A DNA stretch of 64,000 nt from contig NZ_FCOJ02000013.1 in NCBI RefSeq assembly GCF_001545035.1, forward strand, positions 1 to 64,000. Direction: 5' to 3'. The stretch is from Caballeronia glebae (GTDB lineage: Bacteria > Pseudomonadota > Gammaproteobacteria > Burkholderiales > Burkholderiaceae). The stretch's first letter is position 1, and each line of letters opens with the position of its first letter. Position numbers and translations under genes: made by a program. Below the pieces are notes generated by a model. The model was not told where the DNA came from. It ran no database searches and saw only the letters and a program-made list of their open reading frames with translations. Below are positions 48,036-57,717 of this stretch, piece after piece.

Positions 48036-48505
48036 ACGTTTTCCGTGAGATCAAAACAGGTTGACCGGATCGCGCGCGCGCCACGTTTGAAGCAGACGCA
48101 AAAAACGCTGGAAACCGAAGGAGTCCAGGCGCGACGGATAGAGGATGAATCCGGTTTCGCGGAACGGACAGCCACCGGCAACGCAGCGACGGCGTGCGGA
48201 TCTCAGCTGCCCAGGCGAACGGCAAAACGACGCTCCGCGCTTCCTGGTGGGTCGCTCCACCTTGAATCCGAAGATTCTATCGCCAGTCACGCGGGGTTTG
48301 AGCGTTGTAGTGTAATGGGCGACCATGCTTTAGGCAACCGGCTTACAGCCCATTTCGGCGGGCGCGCCAACGCCGTTAAAGCACGATCGTTCGCACCCAC
48401 GATTGCTTGCCGCGCCGCACCAATGGAAGTACGCTTTGCGCCGTCGCCGGACGCATTCCCGTGCGCGCATCGGCTTTACTTGTTCCATCCCATCGGAGTC
48501 CGCTC
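48036..48505. other. Long gap upstream of glyA
   Basis: 470 nt between the divergent glyA and SDR genes. Minus-strand frames cross it, but no frame has a recognisable domain. No glycine or THF riboswitch consensus was recognised by eye, though a structured leader cannot be excluded. Confidence 0.45.
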
Positions 48506-49252
48506 ATGATCGTTTTTGTCACCGGCGCGTCGGCCGGATTCGGCGCCGCCATCGCCCGCACGTTCGTCAAAGGCGGCCATCGCGTGATCGCCGCCGCGCG
48601 CCGCAAGGAACGTCTCGTGGCGCTGTCGAACGAACTCGGCGACGCGCTCCTGCCGGTCGAACTGGACGTGCGCGACGAGAACGCGGTCCGCAACGCCGTC
48701 GCAACGCTGCCCGATGCATTCGCACAGATCGACGTGCTCGTGAACAACGCCGGTCTCGCGCTCGGCCTGGAGCCCGCGCAACGCGCGAATCTCGACGACT
48801 GGAAGAACATGATCGAGACGAACTGCACGGGCCTCGTGACGGTCACGCACGCGATCCTGCCGGGCATGATCGAGAGAAATCGCGGACACGTGTTCAACCT
48901 CGGGTCCGTGGCGGGCACGTATCCGTATGCCGGCGGCAACGTGTACGGGGCCACGAAGGCGTTCGTGCGGCAGTTCAGCCTGAACCTGCGCGCCGATGTC
49001 GCCGGCACGGCCTTGCGCGTGACGGACATCGAGCCGGGGCTCGTGGGCGGCACCGAATTCTCGAACGTGCGCTTCAAGGGCGACGACGGCAAAGCGGCGA
49101 CCGTCTACAAGGACGTGCAGGCGCTCACGCCCGAGGATATCGCCGACGCGATCTACTGGATCGCCACGCGCCCGGCGCACGTGAACATCAACGCAATCGA
49201 GATGATGCCGCTCGCCCAGACGTTCGCACCGTTGCAAATTCACCGCGGCTAA
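48506..49252 (+). CDS. ydfG: SDR oxidoreductase, YdfG-like
   Basis: 248-residue short-chain dehydrogenase. The cofactor loop TGASAGFGAAIARTF is at residues 6-20, and AARRKERL suggests NADP(H). NNAGLALGLEPAQ, SVAGTYPYAGGNVYGATKAFV and IEPGLVGGTEFSNVRFKGD follow E. coli YdfG (3-hydroxy acid/malonic semialdehyde reductase) closely from memory. The start ATG is at 48506. A gene of its own, ending before ybgC. Confidence 0.87.
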   Translation: MIVFVTGASAGFGAAIARTFVKGGHRVIAAARRKERLVALSNELGDALLPVELDVRDENAVRNAVATLPDAFAQIDVLVNNAGLALGLEPAQRANLDDWKNMIETNCTGLVTVTHAILPGMIERNRGHVFNLGSVAGTYPYAGGNVYGATKAFVRQFSLNLRADVAGTALRVTDIEPGLVGGTEFSNVRFKGDDGKAATVYKDVQALTPEDIADAIYWIATRPAHVNINAIEMMPLAQTFAPLQIHRG

Positions 49253-49378
49253 TTGGATATCTGCCTAAGGATTTGGCGGGGGTGCTTCCGGTTCCGGTAA
49301 AATGCCGCCGATGAATATTCGTCATATTTCGAGCGGGACCGTGCCGACGAGCCTCCGCGCGAGCGAGGCAGCGCCAAG

Positions 49379-49840
49379 GTGAGTGATCCGTTGATTTTCG
49401 AGTGGCCGATTCGGGTGTATTACGAGGACACCGACGCGGGCGGCATCGTCTTCTACGCGAACTACCTGAAGTTCTTCGAACGGGCGCGCACCGAGTGGCT
49501 GCGCGCGTGCGGAATCGATCAGCAGCGCCTCGCCGATGCGAACGACATCTTGTTCGTCGTGAGACGCACGGCGGTCGAATATTCGTCGCCGGCGCGTCTG
49601 GACGACGTCATTCGCGTCGTGAGCCGCATCGAGCGCCTGGGCCGTGCATCGGTGGATTTTCATCAGGAAGCGTGGCGCGACGGCGTGCTGCTCGCGAGCG
49701 GAGACATTCGCGTCGCCTCGGTGGATCGCGCGTCGATTCGCCCGGCCGCCATTCCGGACGCGGTGCTCGACGGACTGAAGCGCGGCCCGCACGCGACGCC
49801 CGGCGCGGCATCATCCAGCGCAAATCCTGACCGAGCCTGA
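49379..49840 (+). CDS. ybgC: Tol-Pal-associated acyl-CoA thioesterase YbgC
   Basis: 153-residue hot-dog-fold thioesterase. The active-site segment is YYEDTDAGGIVFYANYLKFFERARTEW, with the catalytic Asp. FVVRRTAVEYSSPARLDD follows. It starts with GTG at 49379. It heads the ybgC-tolQ-tolR-tolA-tolB-pal-cpoB cluster, the standard proteobacterial order, though the gap to tolQ is 163 nt. Confidence 0.94.
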   Translation: MSDPLIFEWPIRVYYEDTDAGGIVFYANYLKFFERARTEWLRACGIDQQRLADANDILFVVRRTAVEYSSPARLDDVIRVVSRIERLGRASVDFHQEAWRDGVLLASGDIRVASVDRASIRPAAIPDAVLDGLKRGPHATPGAASSSANPDRA

Positions 49841-50003
49841 ACGATGAACTCATCGCACCCCGAAGCGAACCAAGGCATCGGGAACAAAGGAAGCACTAAC
49901 GAGCATGAGCCGGCCACGGCACGGCTTTCGTTTGATTCACATCCATTTCACGAAAGCATGACGCTTTGACCGGACGCCCTTCGGGACGTAACAGCGGACC
50001 TTT

Positions 50004-50681
50004 ATGAACAATACACAAGACCTGTCGATCATTTCTCTCGTCATTCACGCGAGCCTGCTCGCGCAGGCGGTGATGGCGCTGCTGCTGCTGCTGTCGCTCC
50101 TGTCGTGGACTTTCATTTTCCGCAAGTGGTTCGCCATTCGCCGGGCGCGCGCGCAAACCGAGCGTTTCGAGCGCGATTTCTGGTCGGGCGGCGACCTGCA
50201 GGCGCTTTATCAGAGCGCGGCGAACAACCGCCACACCATCGGCGCGCTGGAGCGTATCTTCGAATCCGGCATGCGTGAATTCCTGAAGGGCAAGGAACGC
50301 CGCATCACCGATCCGGGCGCGATTCTCGACGGCTCCCGCCGCGCGATGCGCGCCGCCTTCCAGCGCGAGATGGACGTGCTCGAAGCGAACCTCGCGTTCC
50401 TCGCGTCGGTCGGCTCGGTGAGTCCGTATATCGGCCTTTTCGGCACGGTCTGGGGGATCATGAATTCGTTCCGCGGCCTGGCCAACGTGCAGCAGGCTAC
50501 GCTCGCGAACGTGGCGCCGGGCATCGCCGAGGCGCTCGTCGCAACCGCGATCGGCCTCTTCGCCGCGATTCCGGCGGTGGTCGCATACAACCGCTACGCG
50601 CACGACATCGACCGTCTGGCGATCCGCTTCGAGACCTTCATCGAAGAGTTCTCGAACATTCTGCAACGTCAGGCGCACTAA
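50004..50681 (+). CDS. tolQ: TolQ, inner-membrane motor subunit
   Basis: 225-residue protein of the MotA/TolQ/ExbB family. Helix 1 is about residues 14-38 (LLAQAVMALLLLLSLLSWTFIF), a cytoplasmic domain follows, and helices 2 and 3 lie at about 130-200 (ASVGSVSPYIGLFGTVWGIMNSFRGL, then PGIAEALVATAIGLFAAIPAVVAYNRY). It forms a proton-driven complex with TolR and pulls on TolA during envelope constriction. Confidence 0.96.
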   Translation: MNNTQDLSIISLVIHASLLAQAVMALLLLLSLLSWTFIFRKWFAIRRARAQTERFERDFWSGGDLQALYQSAANNRHTIGALERIFESGMREFLKGKERRITDPGAILDGSRRAMRAAFQREMDVLEANLAFLASVGSVSPYIGLFGTVWGIMNSFRGLANVQQATLANVAPGIAEALVATAIGLFAAIPAVVAYNRYAHDIDRLAIRFETFIEEFSNILQRQAH

Positions 50682-50694
50682 GAAGGAGTCCGCG

Positions 50695-51138
50695 ATGGCA
50701 GGCCCCATTCGTTCCAGCATGCGTGGCAGTTCGCGCCGCGCGATGTCCGACATCAACGTCGTGCCATACATCGACGTGATGCTCGTGCTGCTCGTCATCT
50801 TCATGGTGACGGCGCCGCTCGTTTCGCCGTCCATCATCAATCTGCCGACTGTCGGCAATGCGCAGCCGCAGGAGCAACAGCCGCCGCTCGTCATCAACAT
50901 CAAGGCGGACGGCAGCATGAACGTGCGCTACAAGGAAGAAGGCGGCGCGACGCAGGAGCAGAAGATGTCGAAGGAGGAGTTGAACACCTTCGTGCTCAAT
51001 CGTCAGGAATCGCATCCGGATCAGCCCGTCGTGATCGCGGCGGACAAGACCGTGAAGTACGAGGTCGTGATGAACGTGATGTCCGATATGAAGGCGCGCG
51101 GCGTGAAGCGCGTCGGATTGCTCGTCAAATCGCAATGA
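50695..51138 (+). CDS. tolR: TolR
   Basis: 147-residue protein with one N-terminal helix bearing the channel aspartate (SDINVVPYIDVMLVLLVIFM) and a periplasmic ExbD/TolR domain ending GVKRVGLLVKSQ. Starts 13 nt after tolQ with AAGGAG just upstream. Its stop overlaps the tolA start (ATGA). Confidence 0.95.
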   Translation: MAGPIRSSMRGSSRRAMSDINVVPYIDVMLVLLVIFMVTAPLVSPSIINLPTVGNAQPQEQQPPLVINIKADGSMNVRYKEEGGATQEQKMSKEELNTFVLNRQESHPDQPVVIAADKTVKYEVVMNVMSDMKARGVKRVGLLVKSQ

Positions 51139-52235
51139 CGCTTTTGCACAAGCAGACACGCGCATTGTCCGCGCGACCGATTCGCCCGCCGCGCGAGCGC
51201 GGCACGGGCAAGGCGTTCGCGCTCGCGGCGTTGATGCACCTGCTGCTCGGCTGGCTGCTATACCACGGCATCAACTGGCAAAACAACACGCCCGCCGGCT
51301 CCGAAGCGGAAATCTGGACCGAGATTCCCGATACCTCCGCGCCGACGCCCCGTCCTGCTCCGCCGCCGCCCACGCCGGTCAAGGTGCAGCCCGCGCCTCC
51401 CCCGGCGAAGGATGAGGACGCGGACATCGCGCTGCAGGAAAAGAAGCGCAAGCAGCAGGAAGCCGCGCGCGAAGCGCAGCTTGCCGAGCAGCGCCGTCAG
51501 CAGGAACAGACGCGTCAGGAAGCGGAAGCCAAGCGCCAGCAGCAACTGGCCGCGCAAGCCGCCGCCGCGACCGCGCAGCAGAAGGCGATGCAGGACAAAC
51601 AGAAGCAGATCGAGCAGCAGCGCCAGGCCGATTTGCAAAAGCAGCAGCAGAAAGCGCAGCAGGACAAGCAGCGTCAGCAGCAGCAAGCCGAAGCGCAGAA
51701 GCAGGATCAACTCAAGGAACAGAAGGAACAGCAGGAAGCCAAGGCGAAGGCCGACGCACAAGCCAAGGCCAAGGCTGAATCTGAAGCGAAGGCGAAGGCT
51801 GCCGCGCAGGCAAAAGCCAAGGCCGACGCGGAAGCGAAGGCGAAGCTCGACGGCGAACGCAAGGCGCGTCTCTCGCAGTTGCAGGGACAGTTGGGCGGCG
51901 GCACGGCGGGCAGCGGCGAAGGCCTCGCGAAGAGCGGCACCGGCAAGGGCGCGGGCGGCAATGCAACCTCGCCTGGCTACGCCGAGAAGGTGCAGCGCCG
52001 CGTGCGGCCGAACATTCATTGGGGCGGCGAAACTGCCGGCCTCGAAACCGTGGTTTCCGTTCGTTGTTCGCCCACGGGCACTTTGTTGTCCGCGAACATC
52101 ACGCGTTCGAGCGGCAACGAACAATGGGATGCGGCGGCGCTGCGTGCAGTGCAGAACTCGGATCCGATGCCCGTGGATATCGACGGCAAGGCGCCTTCGA
52201 GCTTCACGATCACGCTGCGTCCGGCGGGAGGCTGA
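51135..52235 (+). CDS. tolA: TolA
   Basis: 366-residue protein anchored by one N-terminal helix (AFALAALMHLLLGWLLYHGI). A Pro-rich segment (about residues 70-95) leads to a very long Gln/Lys/Ala/Glu helical rod (about 100-240). The globular TolA C-terminal domain starts near residue 275 (YAEKVQRRVRPNIHWGGE) and contains VRCSPTGTLLSANITRSSGN. It links the TolQR motor to TolB-Pal across the periplasm. Confidence 0.94.
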   Translation: MTLLHKQTRALSARPIRPPRERGTGKAFALAALMHLLLGWLLYHGINWQNNTPAGSEAEIWTEIPDTSAPTPRPAPPPPTPVKVQPAPPPAKDEDADIALQEKKRKQQEAAREAQLAEQRRQQEQTRQEAEAKRQQQLAAQAAAATAQQKAMQDKQKQIEQQRQADLQKQQQKAQQDKQRQQQQAEAQKQDQLKEQKEQQEAKAKADAQAKAKAESEAKAKAAAQAKAKADAEAKAKLDGERKARLSQLQGQLGGGTAGSGEGLAKSGTGKGAGGNATSPGYAEKVQRRVRPNIHWGGETAGLETVVSVRCSPTGTLLSANITRSSGNEQWDAAALRAVQNSDPMPVDIDGKAPSSFTITLRPAGG

Positions 52236-52369
52236 TCGCGAATTGCGTGACGCCTGGCAGGAAATGCGCGTGAAAGCGCGCATTAAGCTGCGGGAACGAA
52301 TTGTGCGAGCGCGGGTCTGTTCTGCAGTCCGCGGACACTTGAAAACGCTTTTACTGGAACCTATACAGC

Positions 52370-53662
52370 ATGAGTTTGATGACGAAGCTTGGCCTGAAAA
52401 CGCTGGTCGCGTCCTGCCTGATCGCAGCCGGCACCGCCGCACACGCCCAGTTGAACGTACTCGTGACCGGCGTCGGTTCGACCCAGTTTCCGATCGCGAC
52501 GGCCACTTTCGCCAATGAAGCGAATTCGCCGCAGCAGGTCAGCGCGATCATTCGCCAGGATCTGCAGCGAAGCGGCAAGTTCACGAATATCGACGCGGGC
52601 AGCACGCCCGTTTCCGAAACCGATTCGGTCGACCTCGGCTCCTGGAAGGCGAAAGGCGCGGACGCCTTCGTCTCGGGTAGCGTGAACAAGCTGCCGAACG
52701 GCCAGTACGAAGTGCGCTTTCGCCTCTACGACACCGTCAAGCAGCAGAATCTGGGCGGCCTGTCGCTCGTCAGCGCCGAAAGCGGCCTGCGCATGAGCGC
52801 GCACAAGATCGCGGACTACATCTACGCGAAGCTGCTCGGCGGCCGCGGCGCGTTCGCGACGCGTCTGTCTTACGTCATTCAGACAGGCGGCCGTTATCAA
52901 TTGCAGATTTCGGATTCGGACGGTCAGGACGCGAAGATCGCCCTCTCCAGCCCGGAGCCGATCATTTCGCCGGCGTGGTCGCCGGACGGCACGAAGGTCG
53001 CCTATGTGTCGTTCGAGAAGAAGAAGCCGGTGGTGTACATCCACGATCTGCCGACGGGACGTCGCGTGGTCGTGTCGAATCAGAAGGGCAACAATAGCGC
53101 CCCGGCGTGGTCGCCCGATGGCCGCAAGCTCGCGATCGCGCTCTCGCGCACCGGCAACACGCAGATTTTCGAAGTCAACGCAGACGGCTCCGGCCTGCGC
53201 CGTCTGACGCAAGGCAGTTCCATCGACACCGAGCCGTACTTTTCTCCCGATGGCAACTGGATTTATTTCACGAGCGATCGCGGCGGCCAACCGCAGATCT
53301 ACAAGATGCCGGCGGCGGGTGAAAGCGCCGGCACGGCCCAGCGGGTCACGTTTGCGGGTGCCTACAACACCAGCCCGCGCGTGAGTCCGGACGGCAAGCA
53401 ACTCGCGTACATTTCGCGCACTGGCGGCGGTTTCAAGCTGTATCTGCAGGACCTCGCGTCCGGGACGGCGACGGGGCTGACCGACACGACGCATGACGAA
53501 TCGCCGAGTTTCGCGGCGAATGGTCAGTACATCCTCTACGCCACCCAAGTGAACGGACGTGGCGTGTTGGCAGCCGTTTCGACCGACGGTCGCACGCGGC
53601 AAGTCTTGTCAGTTCAGGGCGGTGTGGTGCGCGAGCCGTCCTGGGGTCCGTTCATGCAATAA
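52370..53662 (+). CDS. tolB: TolB
   Basis: 430-residue periplasmic protein with a Sec signal ([17 protein letters not shown]). The N-terminal domain covers about residues 25-165, then a beta-propeller built of [12 protein letters not shown]- and [12 protein letters not shown]-type blades. It binds Pal and TolA. It is 135 nt downstream of tolA. Confidence 0.96.
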   Translation: MSLMTKLGLKTLVASCLIAAGTAAHAQLNVLVTGVGSTQFPIATATFANEANSPQQVSAIIRQDLQRSGKFTNIDAGSTPVSETDSVDLGSWKAKGADAFVSGSVNKLPNGQYEVRFRLYDTVKQQNLGGLSLVSAESGLRMSAHKIADYIYAKLLGGRGAFATRLSYVIQTGGRYQLQISDSDGQDAKIALSSPEPIISPAWSPDGTKVAYVSFEKKKPVVYIHDLPTGRRVVVSNQKGNNSAPAWSPDGRKLAIALSRTGNTQIFEVNADGSGLRRLTQGSSIDTEPYFSPDGNWIYFTSDRGGQPQIYKMPAAGESAGTAQRVTFAGAYNTSPRVSPDGKQLAYISRTGGGFKLYLQDLASGTATGLTDTTHDESPSFAANGQYILYATQVNGRGVLAAVSTDGRTRQVLSVQGGVVREPSWGPFMQ

Positions 53663-53717
53663 GTCCAGCAATAACGTATCAAATACAACGTTCAGCTACA
53701 ACACAAGGAGAGGTACC

Positions 53718-54224
53718 ATGATGTCGAAACTTCGTATCGGCCTGGCAGTTGCGATGGTCGGCGCATTGGCGGCGTGTCATTCGGGCGTGAAGCTCGATGA
53801 AGGCCAGAACAAGGGTGCAGTCGGCACGCAACCGAACCCGACGGACGTGAAGCAGGTCAACATCGACCCGCTGAACGATCCGAATAGCCCGCTCGCGAAG
53901 CGCAGCATCTATTTCGACTTCGACAGCTACGCCGTGAAGGACGACTATCAGCCGCTGCTGCAGCAACACTCGTCGTACCTGAAGAGCCGTCCGGAGCGTC
54001 ATGTCCTGATCCAGGGCAACACCGACGAGCGCGGCACGAGCGAGTACAACCTGGCGCTGGGTCAGAAGCGTGCGGAAGCCGTGCGTCGTGCAATGTCGCT
54101 GATGGGCGTCGCCGATTCGCAGATGGAAGCCGTGAGCCTCGGCAAGGAAAAGCCGACGGCGACGGGTCACGACGATTCGTCGTGGGCACAGAACCGCCGT
54201 GCGGACCTCGTGTACCAGCAGTAA
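53718..54224 (+). CDS. pal: Peptidoglycan-associated lipoprotein Pal
   Basis: 168-residue outer-membrane lipoprotein. The lipobox is LAAC at about residues 17-20. After a short linker the OmpA-like domain has IYFDFDSYAVKDDY and the peptidoglycan-binding GNTDERGTSEYNLALGQKRAEAVRR. Starts behind AAGGAGAGGTACC. It anchors the outer membrane to peptidoglycan with TolB. Confidence 0.96.
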   Translation: MMSKLRIGLAVAMVGALAACHSGVKLDEGQNKGAVGTQPNPTDVKQVNIDPLNDPNSPLAKRSIYFDFDSYAVKDDYQPLLQQHSSYLKSRPERHVLIQGNTDERGTSEYNLALGQKRAEAVRRAMSLMGVADSQMEAVSLGKEKPTATGHDDSSWAQNRRADLVYQQ

Positions 54225-54260
54225 TCAACTTAACGTAACCAGTTGCGGGTGAGTCGCTCT

Positions 54261-55010
54261 ATGTTGTATCGCTTTCCCTTGCTGCGCATGGCCGCAGCCG
54301 CGTGTGTGGTTGGCTCGACGATGCTGAGTGCGCCCGCGCACGCCGGCGTCTTCGACGACAACGAAGCGCGTAAAGCCGTGCTCGATCTGCGCACGAAGTC
54401 TGACAGCCTGTCGAGTCAGTTGCAGGCCGCGCAGCGCACGATCCTCGATCAGCAGAACCGTATCGACCAGCTCAATCAGCAGGTCGCGACGATTCGTGGC
54501 CAGAACGAGGATCTGGCCAACCAGGTCACGACGCTGCAAAAGCAGCAGAAGGACTATTACGCCGATCTCGATTCGCGCTTGAAGAAATTCGAGCCGCAGC
54601 AAGAGACGATCGACGGCGTGAGCGGTTCGGTGCAGCCTGGCGAGACGGAAGCGTTCAACGCAGCGTCGACTCAATTCCGTAACGGTGACTACAAGAATGC
54701 CGCGGCGTCGTTCAAGTCGTTCGTGGCGAAGTACCCGCAGAGCCCGTATCAGCCGACGGCGCGGTACTGGCTCGGCAATGCGCTCTATGCGCAGCGCGAC
54801 TACAAGGGATCCACTGCGATCTGGCAGGAACTGGTGAAGAGTTATCCGACGCATCCGCGAGCGCCCGAGGCGTTGCTCGCAATCGCGAACAACCAGATCG
54901 AGCAAGGTCAGAAGGCGGCGGCCAAGCAGACGCTTCAGCAGATCATCTCGCAATACTCCGGCACGGAAGTCGCGCAGACGGCGCAGAGCAAGATGTCGCA
55001 GGTGAAGTAA
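54261..55010 (+). CDS. cpoB: CpoB (YbgF) cell-division coordinator
   Basis: 249-residue periplasmic protein with a Sec signal (MAAAACVVGSTMLSAPAHAG). A trimerising coiled coil (about residues 35-110; QQNRIDQLNQQVATIRGQNE) is followed by TPR repeats (ARYWLGNALYAQRDYKGSTA). In E. coli it couples Tol-Pal to PBP1B activity. An upstream TTG at 54243 is also in frame. Last gene of the tol cluster, followed by a hairpin. Confidence 0.93.
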   Translation: MLYRFPLLRMAAAACVVGSTMLSAPAHAGVFDDNEARKAVLDLRTKSDSLSSQLQAAQRTILDQQNRIDQLNQQVATIRGQNEDLANQVTTLQKQQKDYYADLDSRLKKFEPQQETIDGVSGSVQPGETEAFNAASTQFRNGDYKNAAASFKSFVAKYPQSPYQPTARYWLGNALYAQRDYKGSTAIWQELVKSYPTHPRAPEALLAIANNQIEQGQKAAAKQTLQQIISQYSGTEVAQTAQSKMSQVK

Positions 55011-55055
55011 GCGAAGCTTTTCGCGTTTTCGAGTTTCGCGCCTCTCAGGGAGAAT

Positions 55056-55088
55056 GCCCGTGGGCATTGAAGCCGCGGGCGTTTTTCT
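55056..55088 (+). terminator. Intrinsic terminator after cpoB
   Basis: GCCCGTGG and CCGCGGGC (one G-T pair) around a short loop, followed by GTTTTTCTTT. Confidence 0.75.
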
Positions 55089-55121
55089 TTCGACGATTCG
55101 AGGATTCTTCGGCCGAACGGG

Positions 55122-55151
55122 TTGACAGATTCGCGAATCGAAGGTTATAAT
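55122..55151 (+). promoter_or_regulatory. Promoter of tRNA-Lys
   Basis: Consensus TTGACA (55122-55127) and TATAAT (55146-55151) with an 18-nt spacer, 12 nt before the mature tRNA start. Confidence 0.88.
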
Positions 55152-55163
55152 TTCGCCTCTTTT

Positions 55164-55239
55164 GGGTCGTTAGCTCAGCTGGTAGAGCAGCGGACTTTTA
55201 ATCCGTTGGTCACAGGTTCGAATCCCGTACGGCCTACCA
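55164..55239 (+). tRNA. tRNA-Lys (UUU anticodon)
   Basis: 76-nt cloverleaf with encoded CCA. The acceptor stem GGGTCGT pairs with ACGGCCT (two G-U pairs), the D-arm is GCTCAGCTGGTAGAGC, the anticodon loop is CTTTTAA with TTT, and the T-loop is GGTTCGAATCC. A single gene with its own promoter and terminator. Confidence 0.97.
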
Positions 55240-55250
55240 AAGAATCAAGT

Positions 55251-55282
55251 AAAAAGCCCGGTCATCGCGACTGGGCTTTTTG
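55251..55282 (+). terminator. Intrinsic terminator after tRNA-Lys
   Basis: AAAAAGCCCGGTC and GACTGGGCTTTTT (one G-T pair) around ATCGC. Confidence 0.85.
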
Positions 55283-55526
55283 CTTTCTGACGTTCGCGTT
55301 CGCCCGGTTCGCCCATCGTCAGCCGTACCGCGCCGATCTCGTAGGCGCCAAGCCGAAGCCCTCCTCTCTCTAAGAAGCCTCTGCCTTCCATCTGACTTTC
55401 GGCCTTCTCCGATAGTACGCACCGCCTCGCCTCCTTAATATCCATTTGATTGATATTGAGATACGGACCCGAGCCGGCCACGCGGCGTGCCGTCCGGCGA
55501 AAACAGGTCGTCACAAGGAGCGTTTC

Positions 55527-57692
55527 GTGCAAGAGAAGTCCATCGCTGAGTCAGCCTCTATTGAAGATCCGAAGGTGAGACTCGCGCAGGATATCGCGGC
55601 TCGTCCCGAATCGGCGCAAGCGCACTACGAGCTGGGCAAACTTCTCTCGATGCGCGGCCGTCACGACGAAGCGCTTCTTCACCTCGAAAAAGCAACGCGG
55701 CTACGAGCCGACTGGCCCGAAGCGCTGAACAGTCTCGCCATCGTGCTGATCGGAAACGGCAAGCGAGACGCCGCCGAAGCCGCATTGCGTCAGGCACTCG
55801 CCGCGCGACCGGGGTTTGCGGAAGCCCATTGCAATCTCGCCAATCTGCTTTCGGATTCGAATCGCCCACAGGAAGCCGAAACCGCGTTTCGCCACGCACT
55901 CGACGCCGCGCCCGGCTTCGAAGGCGCGCGTCTTGCGCTCGCGAAGCTCTTCGTTCGCATGAGTCGCATCGACGAAGCCGCCGAACAGCTTCAGATCGTT
56001 CTGGAATCGGCGCCAACGAATGCCGACGCGCATCACACGCTCGGCAAGCTGTATCTGGACAGCAATCGGCTCGACGAAGCGCTCGCCCCGCTGCGGAAAG
56101 CGTGCGAGCTGAGCCCGGATGACGCGCATGCGCACGCCAAGCTCGGCGTCGCGTTGTACGACCTCTCGAAATGGGGGGAAGCAGAACCGCCCTTGCGCCG
56201 CGCGCTCGAACTGGACGAGGACATCAATTACGCCTGGGTCGCGCTCGGTATCGTGTTGAGAGTCAAGCGCAAGCTCGATGAATCCGAAGCCGCCATTCGC
56301 CGCGCGCTCGCCAACAGGCCGAACTATGCGGCTGCTCACGTCGAACTCGGAAATGTACTGCTCGCCAAGAATAGCGGCGATATCGAAGGCGCGTTGCGCG
56401 CGTTCCACCGGGCAACGGAAATCGATCCGGCGATAGGCTCCGCGCACAGCAACCTCAGCTATTCGCGCTATTTCAACTGCGAGGACGGCTTTCAGTTGCT
56501 CGCCGAAGCCCGTCGTTTCAACGCGCATCACGAGGCGGAATTACCGCACGGGCCGCTCCATTTCGACAACGACCGCTCACGCTCACGCAGGCTGCGCGTG
56601 GGGTATGTGTCGCCGGATTTCCGGCAACACTGTCAGTCGCTATTCATGACTCCGCTTCTGACCGGTCACGATCACGATGTCGTCGAAGTGTTTTGCTACT
56701 TCACTTCGCGCAACGAGGACGACACGACGCGCCATCTGAAAACATGCGCCGACGAATGGCGAGACGTCCACCGTCTGAGCGACGACGAACTCGCCGATCA
56801 AATCAAGACAGATCGAATCGACGTGCTCTTCGATCTGACCATGCACATGTCGGCGTGCCGGCCGCGTCTGTTCGCGCTTCGCCCCGCGCCGATCCAGATC
56901 GCGTGGCTCGCTTATCCCGGCACGACAGGCAGCAAGGCGATCGGCTACCGGCTGACCGACCCGTGGCTCGATCCCGTCGATGCGTCCAATGGCGACGCCC
57001 GCTACAGCGAAAAGTCGATCCGCCTGCCCGATACGTTCTGGTGCTACGACCCGCTCACGACAGAGCCGCAAGTGAGCCCGCTCCCGGCCGACGACGCCGG
57101 GTTCATCACCTTCGGTTGCCTGAATAATCCGTACAAGCTCACCGATCGCACGTTCGCGCTCTGGGCGGCGGTGCTGCGCGAAGTCCCGCTCTCGCGTCTG
57201 CGTCTGCTGGTGGCGCACGGCGAGGCGCGGGCGTCGGTCGCGTCGAAGTTCGCGGCGCTCGGCATCGACCCCGAACGCGTGATCTTCACCGACTATCAGC
57301 CGCGCAATGCTTATCTGCGAAGCTATCGGGAAATCGACATCGCGCTCGACACGTTCCCGTACAACGGCCACACGACGAGCCTCGACGGACTGTGGATGGG
57401 CGTGCCGATGGTAACGATCATCGGCAGAACGCCGGCGAGCCGGGCGGGATATGCGCTGCTCTCCAACGTCGGGCTGCCGGAACTCGCGGCCGACTCGGAC
57501 GCCGGATTCGTCGCGAAAGCCGCGGCGCTCGCGACCGACCTGCCCCGCCTGCGCGAATTGCGCGCCGGCCTGCGTGCGCGCATGGAAAGCTCGGCGCTCA
57601 TGGATGGCGCGCGTTTCGCTCGCGGCATCGAGCAGGCTATCCGGACGGCGTGGGCGGACTGGTGCGATTCCGACGAAGCCGCGCGCGTTTAA
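55527..57692 (+). CDS. TPR protein with O-GlcNAc transferase-like domain
   Basis: 721-residue cytoplasmic protein. Residues about 15-310 hold eight or so TPR repeats (AHYELGKLLSMRGRHDEALLH, AHHTLGKLYLDSNRLDEAL). The C-terminal Glyco_transf_41 (SPINDLY/OGT) domain begins RRLRVGYVSPDFRQHCQSLFM. It contains AYPGTTGSKAIGYRLTDPWLDP, ITFGCLNNPYKLTDRT and DTFPYNGHTTSLDGLWMGVP. Such proteins transfer GlcNAc or other sugars to Ser/Thr (or Asn). Start chosen: GTG at 55527 behind AAGGAG. A second, N-truncated copy begins at about 63170. Confidence 0.87.
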   Translation: MQEKSIAESASIEDPKVRLAQDIAARPESAQAHYELGKLLSMRGRHDEALLHLEKATRLRADWPEALNSLAIVLIGNGKRDAAEAALRQALAARPGFAEAHCNLANLLSDSNRPQEAETAFRHALDAAPGFEGARLALAKLFVRMSRIDEAAEQLQIVLESAPTNADAHHTLGKLYLDSNRLDEALAPLRKACELSPDDAHAHAKLGVALYDLSKWGEAEPPLRRALELDEDINYAWVALGIVLRVKRKLDESEAAIRRALANRPNYAAAHVELGNVLLAKNSGDIEGALRAFHRATEIDPAIGSAHSNLSYSRYFNCEDGFQLLAEARRFNAHHEAELPHGPLHFDNDRSRSRRLRVGYVSPDFRQHCQSLFMTPLLTGHDHDVVEVFCYFTSRNEDDTTRHLKTCADEWRDVHRLSDDELADQIKTDRIDVLFDLTMHMSACRPRLFALRPAPIQIAWLAYPGTTGSKAIGYRLTDPWLDPVDASNGDARYSEKSIRLPDTFWCYDPLTTEPQVSPLPADDAGFITFGCLNNPYKLTDRTFALWAAVLREVPLSRLRLLVAHGEARASVASKFAALGIDPERVIFTDYQPRNAYLRSYREIDIALDTFPYNGHTTSLDGLWMGVPMVTIIGRTPASRAGYALLSNVGLPELAADSDAGFVAKAAALATDLPRLRELRAGLRARMESSALMDGARFARGIEQAIRTAWADWCDSDEAARV

Positions 57693-57717
57693 ACAGGCTT
57701 CATTCGTCGGAGTCCAT

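Noticed and set aside
48051-48326. A 91-codon minus-strand frame upstream of glyA (AGGCPFRETGFILYPSRLDS segment)
   Set aside because: Interesting composition but no family match, and no clear Shine-Dalgarno; left as unexplained sequence.
46263-48509. A 748-codon plus-strand frame opposite nrdR and glyA
   Set aside because: nrdR and glyA have full family motifs on the minus strand; the plus-strand frame is Arg-rich and has no recognised domain.
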